A DNA stretch of 34,887 nucleotides from CAZEFK01 sp964511405 (lineage in GTDB: Bacteria > Pseudomonadota > Alphaproteobacteria > Elsterales > Elsteraceae): assembly GCA_964511405.1 (NCBI GenBank), contig CAZEFK010000058.1:1-34887 (forward strand), given 5' to 3'. Below, one piece after another: positions 1 through 6,749 of the stretch. Made by a program: the position numbers and the translations under genes. The stretch's first letter is position 1. Every line of letters begins with the position of its first letter. The notes below the pieces were generated by a model. That model did no database searches. It saw only the letters and a list, made by a program, of their open reading frames with translations, and was not told the DNA's origin.

Positions 1-788
1 CAGCGGCTGCGGCGCGCGCGCTCGCCGAGCTGGCCCGGCATGAGGCCGGTGCCCGGCCGGCCCGGGCGGACCAGGCGCAAGCCGAGGCGCTGCTGCCGGA
101 GACCGGAGCGCCTGTTGCGACCGCGGCGGCGCCGATCGACCGGATCGACCTGATCGCTGCCGGCTACACCTATCCCGGCGCCGAGCGTCCGGCGCTGCAG
201 GGCGTATCGCTGACGATCGACCGCGGCGCCGTGATCGCCTTGGCCGGGCCCTCCGGCAGCGGCAAGACCACGCTGGTGCGGCTGCTGGCCGGGCTGGAGC
301 CGCCCTCGGCGGGCGAGCTGCAGATCAACGGCCGCCCCGGCGCCGGCGACTTGGCCGGCTATCGCCGGCGCATCGGCGCCGTGTTCCAGGACGAGGCCCT
401 GCCGGTCACCACCATCCGCGCGGCCCTCCTGGGCATGGCGCCAATTCCGATCGAGCGTGCCTGGGCGGCGGCCCGGCTCGCCCGCCTGGACCAGGCGATC
501 GAGGCCATGCCCATGGGCATGCAGACCCTGGTGGCCGAGGGCAGCTTTCCCGCCGGCCTGATCTCGCGCCTGCTGATCGCCCGCGCCCTGGTCCGCGACA
601 TCGACCTGCTGATCCTGGACGAGGCCTTGGCCGCGCTGGACGAGCCGGTCCAGGCCGGCCTCGTGGCCGATCTCCGGGCGCGCGGCATCACGGTGATCCT
701 GTGCGCCCACCGGCCGTCGACCCTGGCGCTGGCCGACCGCGTGATCCGGCTGGAGGGCGGGCGGGTGGTGCCCGCCGAGCCCGGCTGA
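1..788 (+). CDS. NHLM-type peptide/bacteriocin ABC exporter, ATP-binding subunit (3' end only)
   Basis: This is the C-terminal part of an ABC exporter; the frame is open from base 3 and the start lies upstream of the window. A complete nucleotide-binding domain is visible: Walker A GPSGSGKTT (near base 246), Q-loop VFQDE, Walker B LLILDEAL and H-loop CAHRP. The run AMPMGMQTLVAEG before the signature is, from memory, typical of ATPases that export NHLP-leader peptides (NHLM family). The ABC signature itself is degraded: where LSGGQ is expected, near bases 535-562, the protein reads FPAGL, although the following LLIARALV is normal. Such a subunit would usually pair with a second ATPase or peptidase subunit, probably encoded upstream. 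It ends 1 bp from the convergent desaturase gene. ABC ATPase is certain; the NHLM assignment is moderate. Confidence 0.85.
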   Translation, partial: AAAARALAELARHEAGARPARADQAQAEALLPETGAPVATAAAPIDRIDLIAAGYTYPGAERPALQGVSLTIDRGAVIALAGPSGSGKTTLVRLLAGLEPPSAGELQINGRPGAGDLAGYRRRIGAVFQDEALPVTTIRAALLGMAPIPIERAWAAARLARLDQAIEAMPMGMQTLVAEGSFPAGLISRLLIARALVRDIDLLILDEALAALDEPVQAGLVADLRARGITVILCAHRPSTLALADRVIRLEGGRVVPAEPG

Positions 789-789
789 G

Positions 790-1656
790 TTACCCCGCCT
801 CGTCCAATCGGGCCAGAAGGCGGGCGAGCGCGGCGGCCAGGTAGTCCTGGTCCAGCACCGCGGCCGTAAGGACGGCGCCGCGCCGCGGGGCCCGCACGCC
901 GAGCTGCGCCAGGACGTGGCGCACCACCTGGTGGGCGTAGGCGGCGCGGCCGAACAGGCCGGCGGCGTACAGCTCGGTGACGAAGGCGTCGTAGTCGGGG
1001 ATCAGGTCGCTGGCCGGCATGCGGAAGCCGGCGAGCACCGTCGCCAGCGCCTCCAGCGTCTCGGTCGGGAAGTAATGCAGGTGCAGCCGGGCGGCGGCCA
1101 GGAAGAAGGCGAAATGCGCGGCCTCGTCGCCGGCCACCGCGCGCACGGCGCGGGCCAGCACCGGGTCGTGGCCGACCTGGGCGGCGAAGCGCAGATAGGT
1201 CAGCTGCGTCGCGCGCTCCTGCAGCACCGTGTAGATCAGCTGCTCGGGATAGTTGTCGAACGGCGGCCGCCAGGCCTGCGCGCGCAGCATGCGGGCATAG
1301 TCCTCGACCCAGTCCTCGCTGCGGTAGCCAGTATGCACCAGCACCGCGCGCCAGAGATCGCTGTGCCGGGACTCCTCGTAGCCCCAATGCAGGTAGAACT
1401 GGGCGGCGCCATAGCGGTCGCGGGTGCGCGCCACCATCTCGGCCGCGTAGTCGGGCGCATATTGCTCGACCGCGAAATAGCCCTGGGCCACGCGCAGCAG
1501 GCCGTCCGGATGGTCGCGGCGGACGGCGGCCCAGGCGAAGTCGTCGGGGTTCCAGTTGCGCTTGAGCTGGGCGCGCCGGAGATGCCAGCGGAACAGCCGG
1601 GTCACCGCGGCATCGAGCAGGCGCTGGCGCGCGCCGACGGACAGCTGCAGGGTCAT
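790..1656 (-). CDS. Acyl-ACP desaturase (plant-type soluble diiron desaturase family)
   Basis: Predicted soluble, ferritin-like diiron enzyme that introduces a double bond into an acyl chain carried on ACP, using O2 and reduced ferredoxin. Counting from the start chosen here (288 aa), all six ligands expected for the family are present with family spacing: Glu64, Glu95 and His98 in EESRH, Glu147 in QERAT, and Glu178 and His181 in DEAAH. This pattern aligns well with stearoyl-ACP desaturase (EExxH and DExxH). No membrane segment is seen. An in-frame ATG at 1680 adds eight residues; neither start has a strong ribosome binding site, and the inner one has a weak AGG. The upstream gap carries two AT-rich palindromes, so expression is probably controlled. 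No ferredoxin or reductase gene is adjacent. A neighbouring diiron oxygenase function cannot be excluded. Confidence 0.85.
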   Translation of the reverse strand: MTLQLSVGARQRLLDAAVTRLFRWHLRRAQLKRNWNPDDFAWAAVRRDHPDGLLRVAQGYFAVEQYAPDYAAEMVARTRDRYGAAQFYLHWGYEESRHSDLWRAVLVHTGYRSEDWVEDYARMLRAQAWRPPFDNYPEQLIYTVLQERATQLTYLRFAAQVGHDPVLARAVRAVAGDEAAHFAFFLAAARLHLHYFPTETLEALATVLAGFRMPASDLIPDYDAFVTELYAAGLFGRAAYAHQVVRHVLAQLGVRAPRRGAVLTAAVLDQDYLAAALARLLARLDEAG

Positions 1657-1818
1657 TCGGCCTGGATAACCCGCCACCATCGCGGCGGGAACCGGCGCGC
1701 GACCGTCGATGCCCCGCTCGTCTCACCCGGTGCGCCCGCCGCCTCAGGGCGCGATCGCAGCCGCCGCGGATCCGCGACCAGCCGGTGGCGCCGCTCGGCT
1801 CCGGAGTCGCGAGCGAGG

Positions 1819-1838
1819 TCATTTCGATTCCGAAATGA
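1819..1838. promoter_or_regulatory. Operator-like palindrome 1 upstream of the desaturase
   Basis: Perfect inverted repeat: arms TCATTTCG (1819-1826) and CGAAATGA (1831-1838) around a 4-base centre ATTC. It is AT-rich in a GC-rich setting and lies about 160 bp upstream of the desaturase start. Its size suits a dimeric regulator such as a TetR protein; the identity of the regulator is unknown. Confidence 0.5.
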
Positions 1839-1867
1839 ACTTCATCCGCGCGGACGGTGAATCTCGT

Positions 1868-1888
1868 TACGATTTGGCATCAATCGTA
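1868..1888. promoter_or_regulatory. Operator-like palindrome 2 upstream of the desaturase
   Basis: Perfect inverted repeat: arms TACGATT (1868-1874) and AATCGTA (1882-1888) around a 7-base centre. Its sequence differs from palindrome 1, which lies 29 bp away, so the two probably bind different regulators, or one of them is a transcript hairpin. Confidence 0.5.
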
Positions 1889-1925
1889 GCGGCCGACCGG
1901 CGCCGCCACCAGCACGGCGCCCGGC

Positions 1926-2828
1926 TCATAGTCCCCGCTCCCAGTAAGGCGGACTGCCGAACGCCCGGCGCAGGTGATCCGCCAGGGCGCGGACCTTGGC
2001 CGAGGGCCGGCGGCCGTCGGGGTGGGCCATGAACACCGCTTCGCCCTCCGGCCGCAGGCCGATGTCGATCACGTCAAGCGCGCCTGATGCGATCGCTAGG
2101 CCGGCGATGAACAGCGGCAGCAGCGCGATGCCGAGACCGGCAACGGCAGCGTCGCGCATCAGGTCGCCATTGTTGACGCACAAGCCGACGCGGGCCTGGA
2201 CGATCGCGGCCCCGTCGGGTCCGGCGAAGCGCCAATCGGCGGCCCCGCGGATCGTGTAGAAGATGCCGCGGTGATCGGCGAGTTCGGCGACGGTGCCGGG
2301 CACGCCGTGGCGGTCCAGATATGCCGGTGCCGCCACCAGCACGCGCCGGCTCGGCGCCAGGGGCCAGGCGACCAGCCGCGAGTCCGGGATCGCGCCGTGG
2401 CGCAGTACGGCGTCGAAGCCGTCGGCCGCGGCGTCGACCCGGCGGTCGTCCAGCTCCAGCGTCAGCGCGATGCCGGGATGGTCGGCCAGGAACGGGTAGA
2501 GCGCCGGCCCCAGATGCAGCCGCCCGAACGTCACCGGCGCCGCGATCCGCAGCGGCCCGGCGAGCGCGCCCCGGCGCTCGGCGAGGTCGGCCGCGGCGTC
2601 CTCGACCTCGCGCAGGATGCGTTGCGCCCGTTCCAGGAACGCCGCCCCGTCTTCGGTCGCCGCCAGCCGGCGGGTCGTGCGGTGGAGCAAGCGGGTGCCG
2701 AGGCCGCGCTCCAGCTCGCCCAGGCGCTCGCTGACCACCGACTTCGACAGCCGAAGCCGGCGCGCGGCCTCGCTGATCGAGCCGGCCTCGGCCACGGCGA
2801 CGAAGGCGGCGATGCCGTCCAGCTTCAT
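1926..2828 (-). CDS. LysR-family transcriptional regulator
   Basis: A 300-aa protein of normal LysR length. The N-terminal winged helix-turn-helix (residues about 1-60) reads DGIAAFVAVAEAGSISEAARR and continues with the usual SERLGELERGLGTRLLHRTTR. The remainder (about 90-295) is a periplasmic-binding-protein-like effector domain beginning GPLRIAAPVTFGR. It is transcribed divergently from an SDR gene with 93 bp between the starts. This is the classic arrangement in which the LysR protein controls itself and its divergent neighbour. The small-molecule effector cannot be read from sequence. The start at 2828 has no obvious Shine-Dalgarno but places the HTH exactly at the N-terminus, as in the family. 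Confidence 0.93.
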   Translation of the reverse strand: MKLDGIAAFVAVAEAGSISEAARRLRLSKSVVSERLGELERGLGTRLLHRTTRRLAATEDGAAFLERAQRILREVEDAAADLAERRGALAGPLRIAAPVTFGRLHLGPALYPFLADHPGIALTLELDDRRVDAAADGFDAVLRHGAIPDSRLVAWPLAPSRRVLVAAPAYLDRHGVPGTVAELADHRGIFYTIRGAADWRFAGPDGAAIVQARVGLCVNNGDLMRDAAVAGLGIALLPLFIAGLAIASGALDVIDIGLRPEGEAVFMAHPDGRRPSAKVRALADHLRRAFGSPPYWERGL

Positions 2829-2921
2829 CGTTCGGCAATCCCGAAAGCCAGATCCAAGACTCGCAGGCTAATCCGGACAAGCGCGGGAAACCATCTCCCG
2901 GGCATCGAAAGGAGAGCCCTG

Positions 2922-3686
2922 ATGTCCCGTCTCGCCAACAAAGTTGCCCTGATCACCGGCGCCAGCGCCGGCATCGGCCGCGCCACCGCCATGCTGTTCG
3001 CCACCGAAGGCGCCAAGCTCGTCGTCGGCGCCCGCCGCGAGGCCGAGCTCGCCAGACTGGTCGACGACGTCGCGGCCGCCGGCGGCCACGCCGTCGCGCT
3101 GGCCGGCGACGTGCGCAGCGAAGCCTATGCCCAAGCCCTGGTCGCCCACGCCATCGACGCCTTCGGGCGCCTGGACGTCGCCTTCAACAACGCCGGCACC
3201 CTGGGCGAGAGCGGCCCCAGCATGGCCGTCTCCGAAGCCGGATGGAGCGACACCATCGCCACCAACCTGACCGGCGCATTCCTGGGCGCCAAGCACCAGA
3301 TCGCGGCGATGCTGGCACAGGGCGGCGGCTCGGTGATCTTCACCTCGACCTTCGTCGGCTACAGCGCCGGCTTCCCTGGGGTCGCCGCCTATGCCGCCAG
3401 CAAGTCCGGCCTGATCGGCCTGACCCAGGCCCTGGCCGCCGAGTTCGGGCCGCGCGGCGTACGGGTCAATGCCCTGCTGCCCGGCGCCGTCGATACCGCC
3501 ATGTACCGCGACATGAACGACACGCCCGAGTCCCAGGCCTTCATCACCGGCCTGCACGCCCTCAAGCGCGTCGCCCGACCCGAGGAGCTGGCCCGCGCCG
3601 CGCTCTACCTCGCGTCCGACGACGCGTCCTTCGTGACCGGCACGGCGATGCTGGTCGACGGCGGCGTCTCGATCACGCGGACGTGA
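2922..3686 (+). CDS. SDR-family NAD(P)-dependent oxidoreductase
   Basis: A 254-aa classical short-chain dehydrogenase/reductase. It shows the nucleotide-binding glycine motif TGASAGIG (residues 12-19), the structural NNAG (89-92) and a catalytic Ser142, Tyr157, Lys161 set in YAASK. The C-terminal FVTGTAMLVDGG is typical of FabG-like members. The start at 2922 is supported by a GGAGAG ribosome binding site six bases upstream and by family alignment; a longer open frame continues upstream but overlaps the LysR gene and is not needed. The substrate is unknown. Divergence from the LysR gene suggests LysR-controlled expression. A tandem hairpin repeat spans the stop codon. Confidence 0.93.
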   Translation: MSRLANKVALITGASAGIGRATAMLFATEGAKLVVGARREAELARLVDDVAAAGGHAVALAGDVRSEAYAQALVAHAIDAFGRLDVAFNNAGTLGESGPSMAVSEAGWSDTIATNLTGAFLGAKHQIAAMLAQGGGSVIFTSTFVGYSAGFPGVAAYAASKSGLIGLTQALAAEFGPRGVRVNALLPGAVDTAMYRDMNDTPESQAFITGLHALKRVARPEELARAALYLASDDASFVTGTAMLVDGGVSITRT

Positions 3687-3730
3687 CCGCCGGTTGACCG
3701 GCGGGGACGTGACCGCCGGTTGACCGGCGG
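3681..3730. repeat. 26-bp-period tandem duplication forming two identical hairpins over the SDR stop codon
   Basis: A 24-base unit at 3681-3704 is repeated exactly at 3707-3730. Each copy contains CCGCCGG and CCGGCGG separated by TTGA, a 7-bp GC stem with a 4-base loop (3687-3704 and 3713-3730). The stop codon of the SDR lies in copy 1. There is no T-run, so it is not a standard intrinsic terminator. It may act as an mRNA 3'-end stabiliser, or simply be a recent slippage duplication. Confidence 0.8.
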
Positions 3731-3780
3731 CCGGAGGCGGGCTCGTACTGTCGGCGAGCCCGCCGCCTTCCGGAGACGCC

Positions 3781-4239
3781 ATGAGCCTGGTCTATGTCCT
3801 CAACGGCCCCAACCTCAACCTGCTGGGCAAGCGCCAGCCGCATATCTACGGCCACGAGACCCTGGCCGACGTCGAGCGCGACTGCCGCGCCACCGCCGAC
3901 GAGCTGGGCCTGGCGATCCGGTTCCACCAGAGCAACCGCGAATACGAGCTGATCGACTGGATCCACGAAGCGCGCGAGACGGCCGCCGGCATCGTCATCA
4001 ATCCGGCGGCCTTCACCCACACCTCGGTCGCCCTCCTCGACGCGCTCAACGCCTTCGACATGCCGGTGATCGAGGTGCACATCTCCAACGTGCACAAGCG
4101 CGAGCCCTTCCGGCACCACTCCTATGTGTCGCTGCGCGCCGACGGCGTCATCGCCGGCTTCGGGGCCCAAGGCTACGCCCTGGCGTTGCGCCGCATGGCC
4201 AAGCTGATCGGCGACGCGTCCGGGACCAGGGCGGGTTGA
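3781..4239 (+). CDS. aroQ: Type II 3-dehydroquinate dehydratase
   Basis: Cytoplasmic enzyme of the shikimate pathway that converts 3-dehydroquinate to 3-dehydroshikimate. At 152 aa it has the standard type II length. It carries the signatures NGPNLNLLG (8-16), the lid arginine in GKRQP (Arg17), the catalytic tyrosine in HIYG (Tyr23), NPAAFTHTS (74-82) and EVHISN with the catalytic His100. The ATG at 3781 follows a CCGGAG-type ribosome binding site. Its 3' end overlaps the convergent QueA-like gene by 67 bp, so each coding sequence constrains the other's C-terminus. It stands alone rather than in an aro operon and is probably the housekeeping copy. Confidence 0.96.
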   Translation: MSLVYVLNGPNLNLLGKRQPHIYGHETLADVERDCRATADELGLAIRFHQSNREYELIDWIHEARETAAGIVINPAAFTHTSVALLDALNAFDMPVIEVHISNVHKREPFRHHSYVSLRADGVIAGFGAQGYALALRRMAKLIGDASGTRAG

Positions 4240-5303
4240 ACCGAGGCCGAGCCTGCGGCTGTGACGGCCCGGGCGGCCCGCTCGACGAGCACCGAATCGC
4301 CGAATTCGTGGGTCCGGTAGCCGCCCGTCGCCAGCAGGCGGTCGGCCCGGTCCAGGGTCTCGGCATCGGCGAAGGCGCCGAGCAGGTCGTAATGGCTGCT
4401 GCCGGGCTCGTGGGTTCCCGAGAAGACGGCGTCGACGACGCGCAAACGGCTCGCCGGGCCGATCCGGCCGGTCGCGACGCCCGGTCCGGCGCGCACCCGG
4501 CCGTCGGACGCAGCCGCGGTTTCCAGGGCGCGCACCACCGTCGTCCCGACGGCGATCACGCGGCCGCCGCCGGCCCGCGCCCAGGCGATCGCCGCGGCCG
4601 TCGTCGCCGGTATGGTGAAGGCCTCGTCGAGCGGCAGCAGCCGGTCGAGGTCGGGGTCGCCGGTCGACGACAGGCCGGCGGCGTGGGTCAGGGTGGCGAA
4701 GCCGATGCCGCGATCCTGCAGTGCGGCCAGGCTGCGCCAATCGAACGCGAAGCCGGCCGAGGGCGGCTCGAACGCCGCCGGCGGCCCGGCGAATGCGGTC
4801 CACATGTCCCACAGCGCCACCGGTTCGGGCAGATGGGCGTACTGGACCGGCCGGCCGTGGCGGGCCAGGCCGGCCCAGACGGCAGCCGCATCGGCGTCAA
4901 AGGCGATCCAGGCCAGGCGCGGCGCCAGCAGGCGGACGATCCGCGCCGCCAGAGGCCCCAGCGCCAGCCGGTCGCCGACGCCGAGCGCCGGAGGCGGTGG
5001 CCGTTCTTCGGTGCGCTGCCGAAAATTGCCGGCCCCGAACAGCAGCGCCGCGAACCGGCTGACGTCGCCGATGCCGCCCGGTCCCCAGGCCGCGAGCCGC
5101 ACCTCGACCGGCCGGCCGCTGGGCTCGTGCCGGCCGGCCAGGCTGGCCGGCAGGGTCGCGGCGTCGTTGGCGACCAGCAGGTCGCCGCGGCGCAACAGCG
5201 TCGCCAGGCGCTGCCGCGGCAGCGCCTGGATCCGGCGGCCGGCGTCGATCGCCAGCAGCCGGGCGTCGGCCGGGCGCTGGACCGGGCGGTCGGCGGCGAT
5301 CAT
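4173..5303 (-). CDS. Divergent QueA-like protein (S-adenosylmethionine:tRNA ribosyltransferase-isomerase family)
   Basis: A 376-aa protein related to QueA, which transfers ribose from SAM to 7-deazaguanine in tRNA during queuosine synthesis. Family landmarks are recognisable: RGDLLVANDAATLPASL (39-55, QueA: GDLLVFNxTRVIPARL), PPSAGFAFD (180-188, QueA: APTAGLHF), RVIAVGTTVVRALE (248-261) and RTHEFGDSVLV (330-340). Several otherwise strong QueA motifs are rewritten. The HVGAGTF stretch reads THAAGLS, the HxMHSE motif is replaced by LPLDEAF, TNFHLPxSTL becomes SGTHEPGSSH, and the N-terminal FDYxLP element is missing. It overlaps the upstream SDR by 4 bp (ATGA), so the two are translationally coupled. 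Family membership is good; a normal queuosine role is doubtful. Confidence 0.82.
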   Translation of the reverse strand: MIAADRPVQRPADARLLAIDAGRRIQALPRQRLATLLRRGDLLVANDAATLPASLAGRHEPSGRPVEVRLAAWGPGGIGDVSRFAALLFGAGNFRQRTEERPPPPALGVGDRLALGPLAARIVRLLAPRLAWIAFDADAAAVWAGLARHGRPVQYAHLPEPVALWDMWTAFAGPPAAFEPPSAGFAFDWRSLAALQDRGIGFATLTHAAGLSSTGDPDLDRLLPLDEAFTIPATTAAAIAWARAGGGRVIAVGTTVVRALETAAASDGRVRAGPGVATGRIGPASRLRVVDAVFSGTHEPGSSHYDLLGAFADAETLDRADRLLATGGYRTHEFGDSVLVERAARAVTAAGSASVQPALVPDASPISLAMRRNARA

Positions 5304-6001
5304 CGGCCGGCCTCCGCCAACAGGCCGGGGATCGCGCGGATGAGCTCCCGCGCCGCGTCGGCGGGCGCCCGCAGCCCGGCCGGGTCGGCATCGGGCAGGG
5401 CTGCCGCGTGCAGCGGCGTATCCATGTCGCCAGGGTCGACCGACAGCACGCGCACGCCCAGCGGCCTGAGCTCGGCGTCCCAGATCCGGCTCATGTGCGC
5501 CAGCGCCGCCTTGCTGGCCCCGTAGGCGCCCCAGCCGGCATAGGGCGTCGCCGCGGCATCGCTCGAGATGTTCAGCACGAGCGCCGGCTCGCCCCGGCGC
5601 GCCGCCGCGGTCAGCGCGCCCAGCAGCGCCTTGGTCAGTCGGAACGGCCCGACCAGGTTGGTGGCCAGCGCCAGCTCGAGGTCCTCGCGATCGGTGTCGG
5701 CAAGCGGCGCCAGCGGCAGCGGCCCCAGGCTGGAGGCATTGTTGACCAGCAGGTTGAGGCCACCCAGCCGGCCGGTCACCTGCAGGGCAATGGCATGAAT
5801 ATCGGCCTTGATGGCGATGTCGCCGACGATGCCGTGGCTGCCCGGCAGCTCGGCCGCCACCGCCGCCACGCGATCGGCGCGGCGCGCCACGAACGCGACC
5901 CGGGCGCCGCCGCGGTGGAAGTCGCGCAGCAACGCCAGGCCGAGTCCGGAGGTGCCGCCGGTGATGGCGACGCCGATGCCAGTCGGATGATCGAGGGTCA
6001 T
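5300..6001 (-). CDS. SDR-family oxidoreductase coupled to the QueA-like gene
   Basis: A 233-aa short-chain dehydrogenase/reductase with the cofactor motif TGGTSGLG (14-21), LVNNAS (85-90), catalytic Ser147, Tyr160 and Lys164 (YGASK), and DPGDMDT after the active site. The tail is short and ends soon after the final helix. The stop codon overlaps the start codon of the QueA-like gene, making a two-gene operon with the SDR first. An XRE-cupin regulator is transcribed divergently 104 bp away. The coupling implies that the two enzymes act on one substrate or pathway, but neither reaction can be named. The sequence differs clearly from the SDR at 2922-3686, so it is not a local duplicate. Confidence 0.92.
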   Translation of the reverse strand: MTLDHPTGIGVAITGGTSGLGLALLRDFHRGGARVAFVARRADRVAAVAAELPGSHGIVGDIAIKADIHAIALQVTGRLGGLNLLVNNASSLGPLPLAPLADTDREDLELALATNLVGPFRLTKALLGALTAAARRGEPALVLNISSDAAATPYAGWGAYGASKAALAHMSRIWDAELRPLGVRVLSVDPGDMDTPLHAAALPDADPAGLRAPADAARELIRAIPGLLAEAGR

Positions 6002-6040
6002 GGGTTGGTCCTTCGTGTTATGCCCACGGGACCCGACATG

Positions 6041-6074
6041 GGACGGGCGCTGCGTCGAAGCGGCTCGCCCGTCC
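6041..6074. promoter_or_regulatory. Inverted repeat in the SDR / XRE-cupin divergent promoter gap
   Basis: Perfect 9-bp arms GGACGGGCG (6041-6049) and CGCCCGTCC (6066-6074), separated by 16 bases, lie in the 104-bp gap between the divergent SDR and XRE-cupin starts. The gap is where the XRE protein would be expected to bind. The wide spacing could also make it a leader hairpin for the XRE gene, which starts 31 bp downstream. Confidence 0.4.
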
Positions 6075-6105
6075 GCTCCGCTGACGGATACTCGACAGGC
6101 TGGAC

Positions 6106-6678
6106 ATGACCGACGACCCCGATCGCGTCGCCGCCCATCTGGCGCGGAACCTGGCCGGCCTGCGCCACGCCCGCGCCCTGACCCAGGATGCGCTGGCCGC
6201 GGCTGCCGGCCTGCCGCGTTCGACGATCGCCAACCTCGAATCGGGCGAGGCCAACCCGTCGCTGGCGGTGCTGGTCAAAGTGGCGGGAGCGTTGGCCGTG
6301 CCGATCGACGAGCTGCTGGCGGCCCCGCGTGCCAAGGTGCGCAAATGGACGGCGGACGAAGTCGGCCAGCGTCTGCGCGGCCGCGGCTGCGCGGAGCGGC
6401 CGCTGGTGCCCGAGCCGGTGCCCGACGCGCTGTCGAGCCTGATGGACTTCGCGCCTGATGCCGCCCTCAGCGGCACGCCGCACCTGCCGGGCACGCGCGA
6501 ATATTTCACCTGCCTGGACGGCGCCGTGCAGATCGTGGTCGCCGGCCAGCGCTTCGCCGTCGCCGCGGGCGAAGTCCTGGCCTTCCTCGGCAATGTCGCC
6601 CACTCCTACCACAACCCCGACCCGCGCCAGCCGGCGCGAGGCATTTCCGTGGTCGTCCTGACCAAGGCGGGGGTATAG
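6106..6678 (+). CDS. XRE-family regulator with C-terminal cupin sensor domain
   Basis: A 190-aa protein in two parts. Residues about 14-68 form a helix-turn-helix of the XRE/HipB type (LTQDALAAAAGLPRSTIANLESGEANPSL). Residues about 110-188 form a cupin barrel (EYFTCLDGAVQIVVAGQRFAVAAGEVLAFL, then HSYHNP). Such proteins bind DNA through the HTH and sense a small molecule in the cupin pocket. It is divergent from the SDR-QueA-like operon, which makes that operon its most likely target. An inverted repeat sits in the shared gap. The ATG at 6106 places the HTH near the N-terminus; no strong ribosome binding site is visible. Confidence 0.9.
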   Translation: MTDDPDRVAAHLARNLAGLRHARALTQDALAAAAGLPRSTIANLESGEANPSLAVLVKVAGALAVPIDELLAAPRAKVRKWTADEVGQRLRGRGCAERPLVPEPVPDALSSLMDFAPDAALSGTPHLPGTREYFTCLDGAVQIVVAGQRFAVAAGEVLAFLGNVAHSYHNPDPRQPARGISVVVLTKAGV

Positions 6679-6749
6679 GTGGACTCCCGTCCGCGGTGGC
6701 CCGCTGATACCGGCCGTTCCGGCGCCGCAACAACGCAAGAGTGAGATCA

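Larger units (their letters stand above)
1681..1925. other. Intergenic region upstream of the desaturase
   Basis: About 245 bp without a convincing gene, between the desaturase start and the LysR gene end, both on the minus strand. The half next to the desaturase is GC-rich. Bases 1815-1890 are distinctly AT-richer and hold two separate palindromes, listed individually. This is the expected place for the desaturase promoter, but I could not pick out a confident -35/-10 pair. Confidence 0.5.

Noticed and set aside
1709..2032. A 107-codon plus-strand open frame in the gap upstream of the desaturase.
   Set aside because: It has Pro/Arg/Gly-rich shadow composition, overlaps the LysR 3' end antisense, and no ribosome binding site or motif is visible.
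2884..2900. CGGGA-N7-TCCCG in the LysR/SDR gap as the LysR operator.
   Set aside because: Five-base GC arms are common by chance here and the T-N11-A core is not clear; position alone is not enough.
2271..2921. An N-terminal extension of the SDR by 217 codons.
   Set aside because: It lies antisense to the LysR gene and has low-complexity content. The internal ATG at 2922 has a good ribosome binding site and matches the family start.
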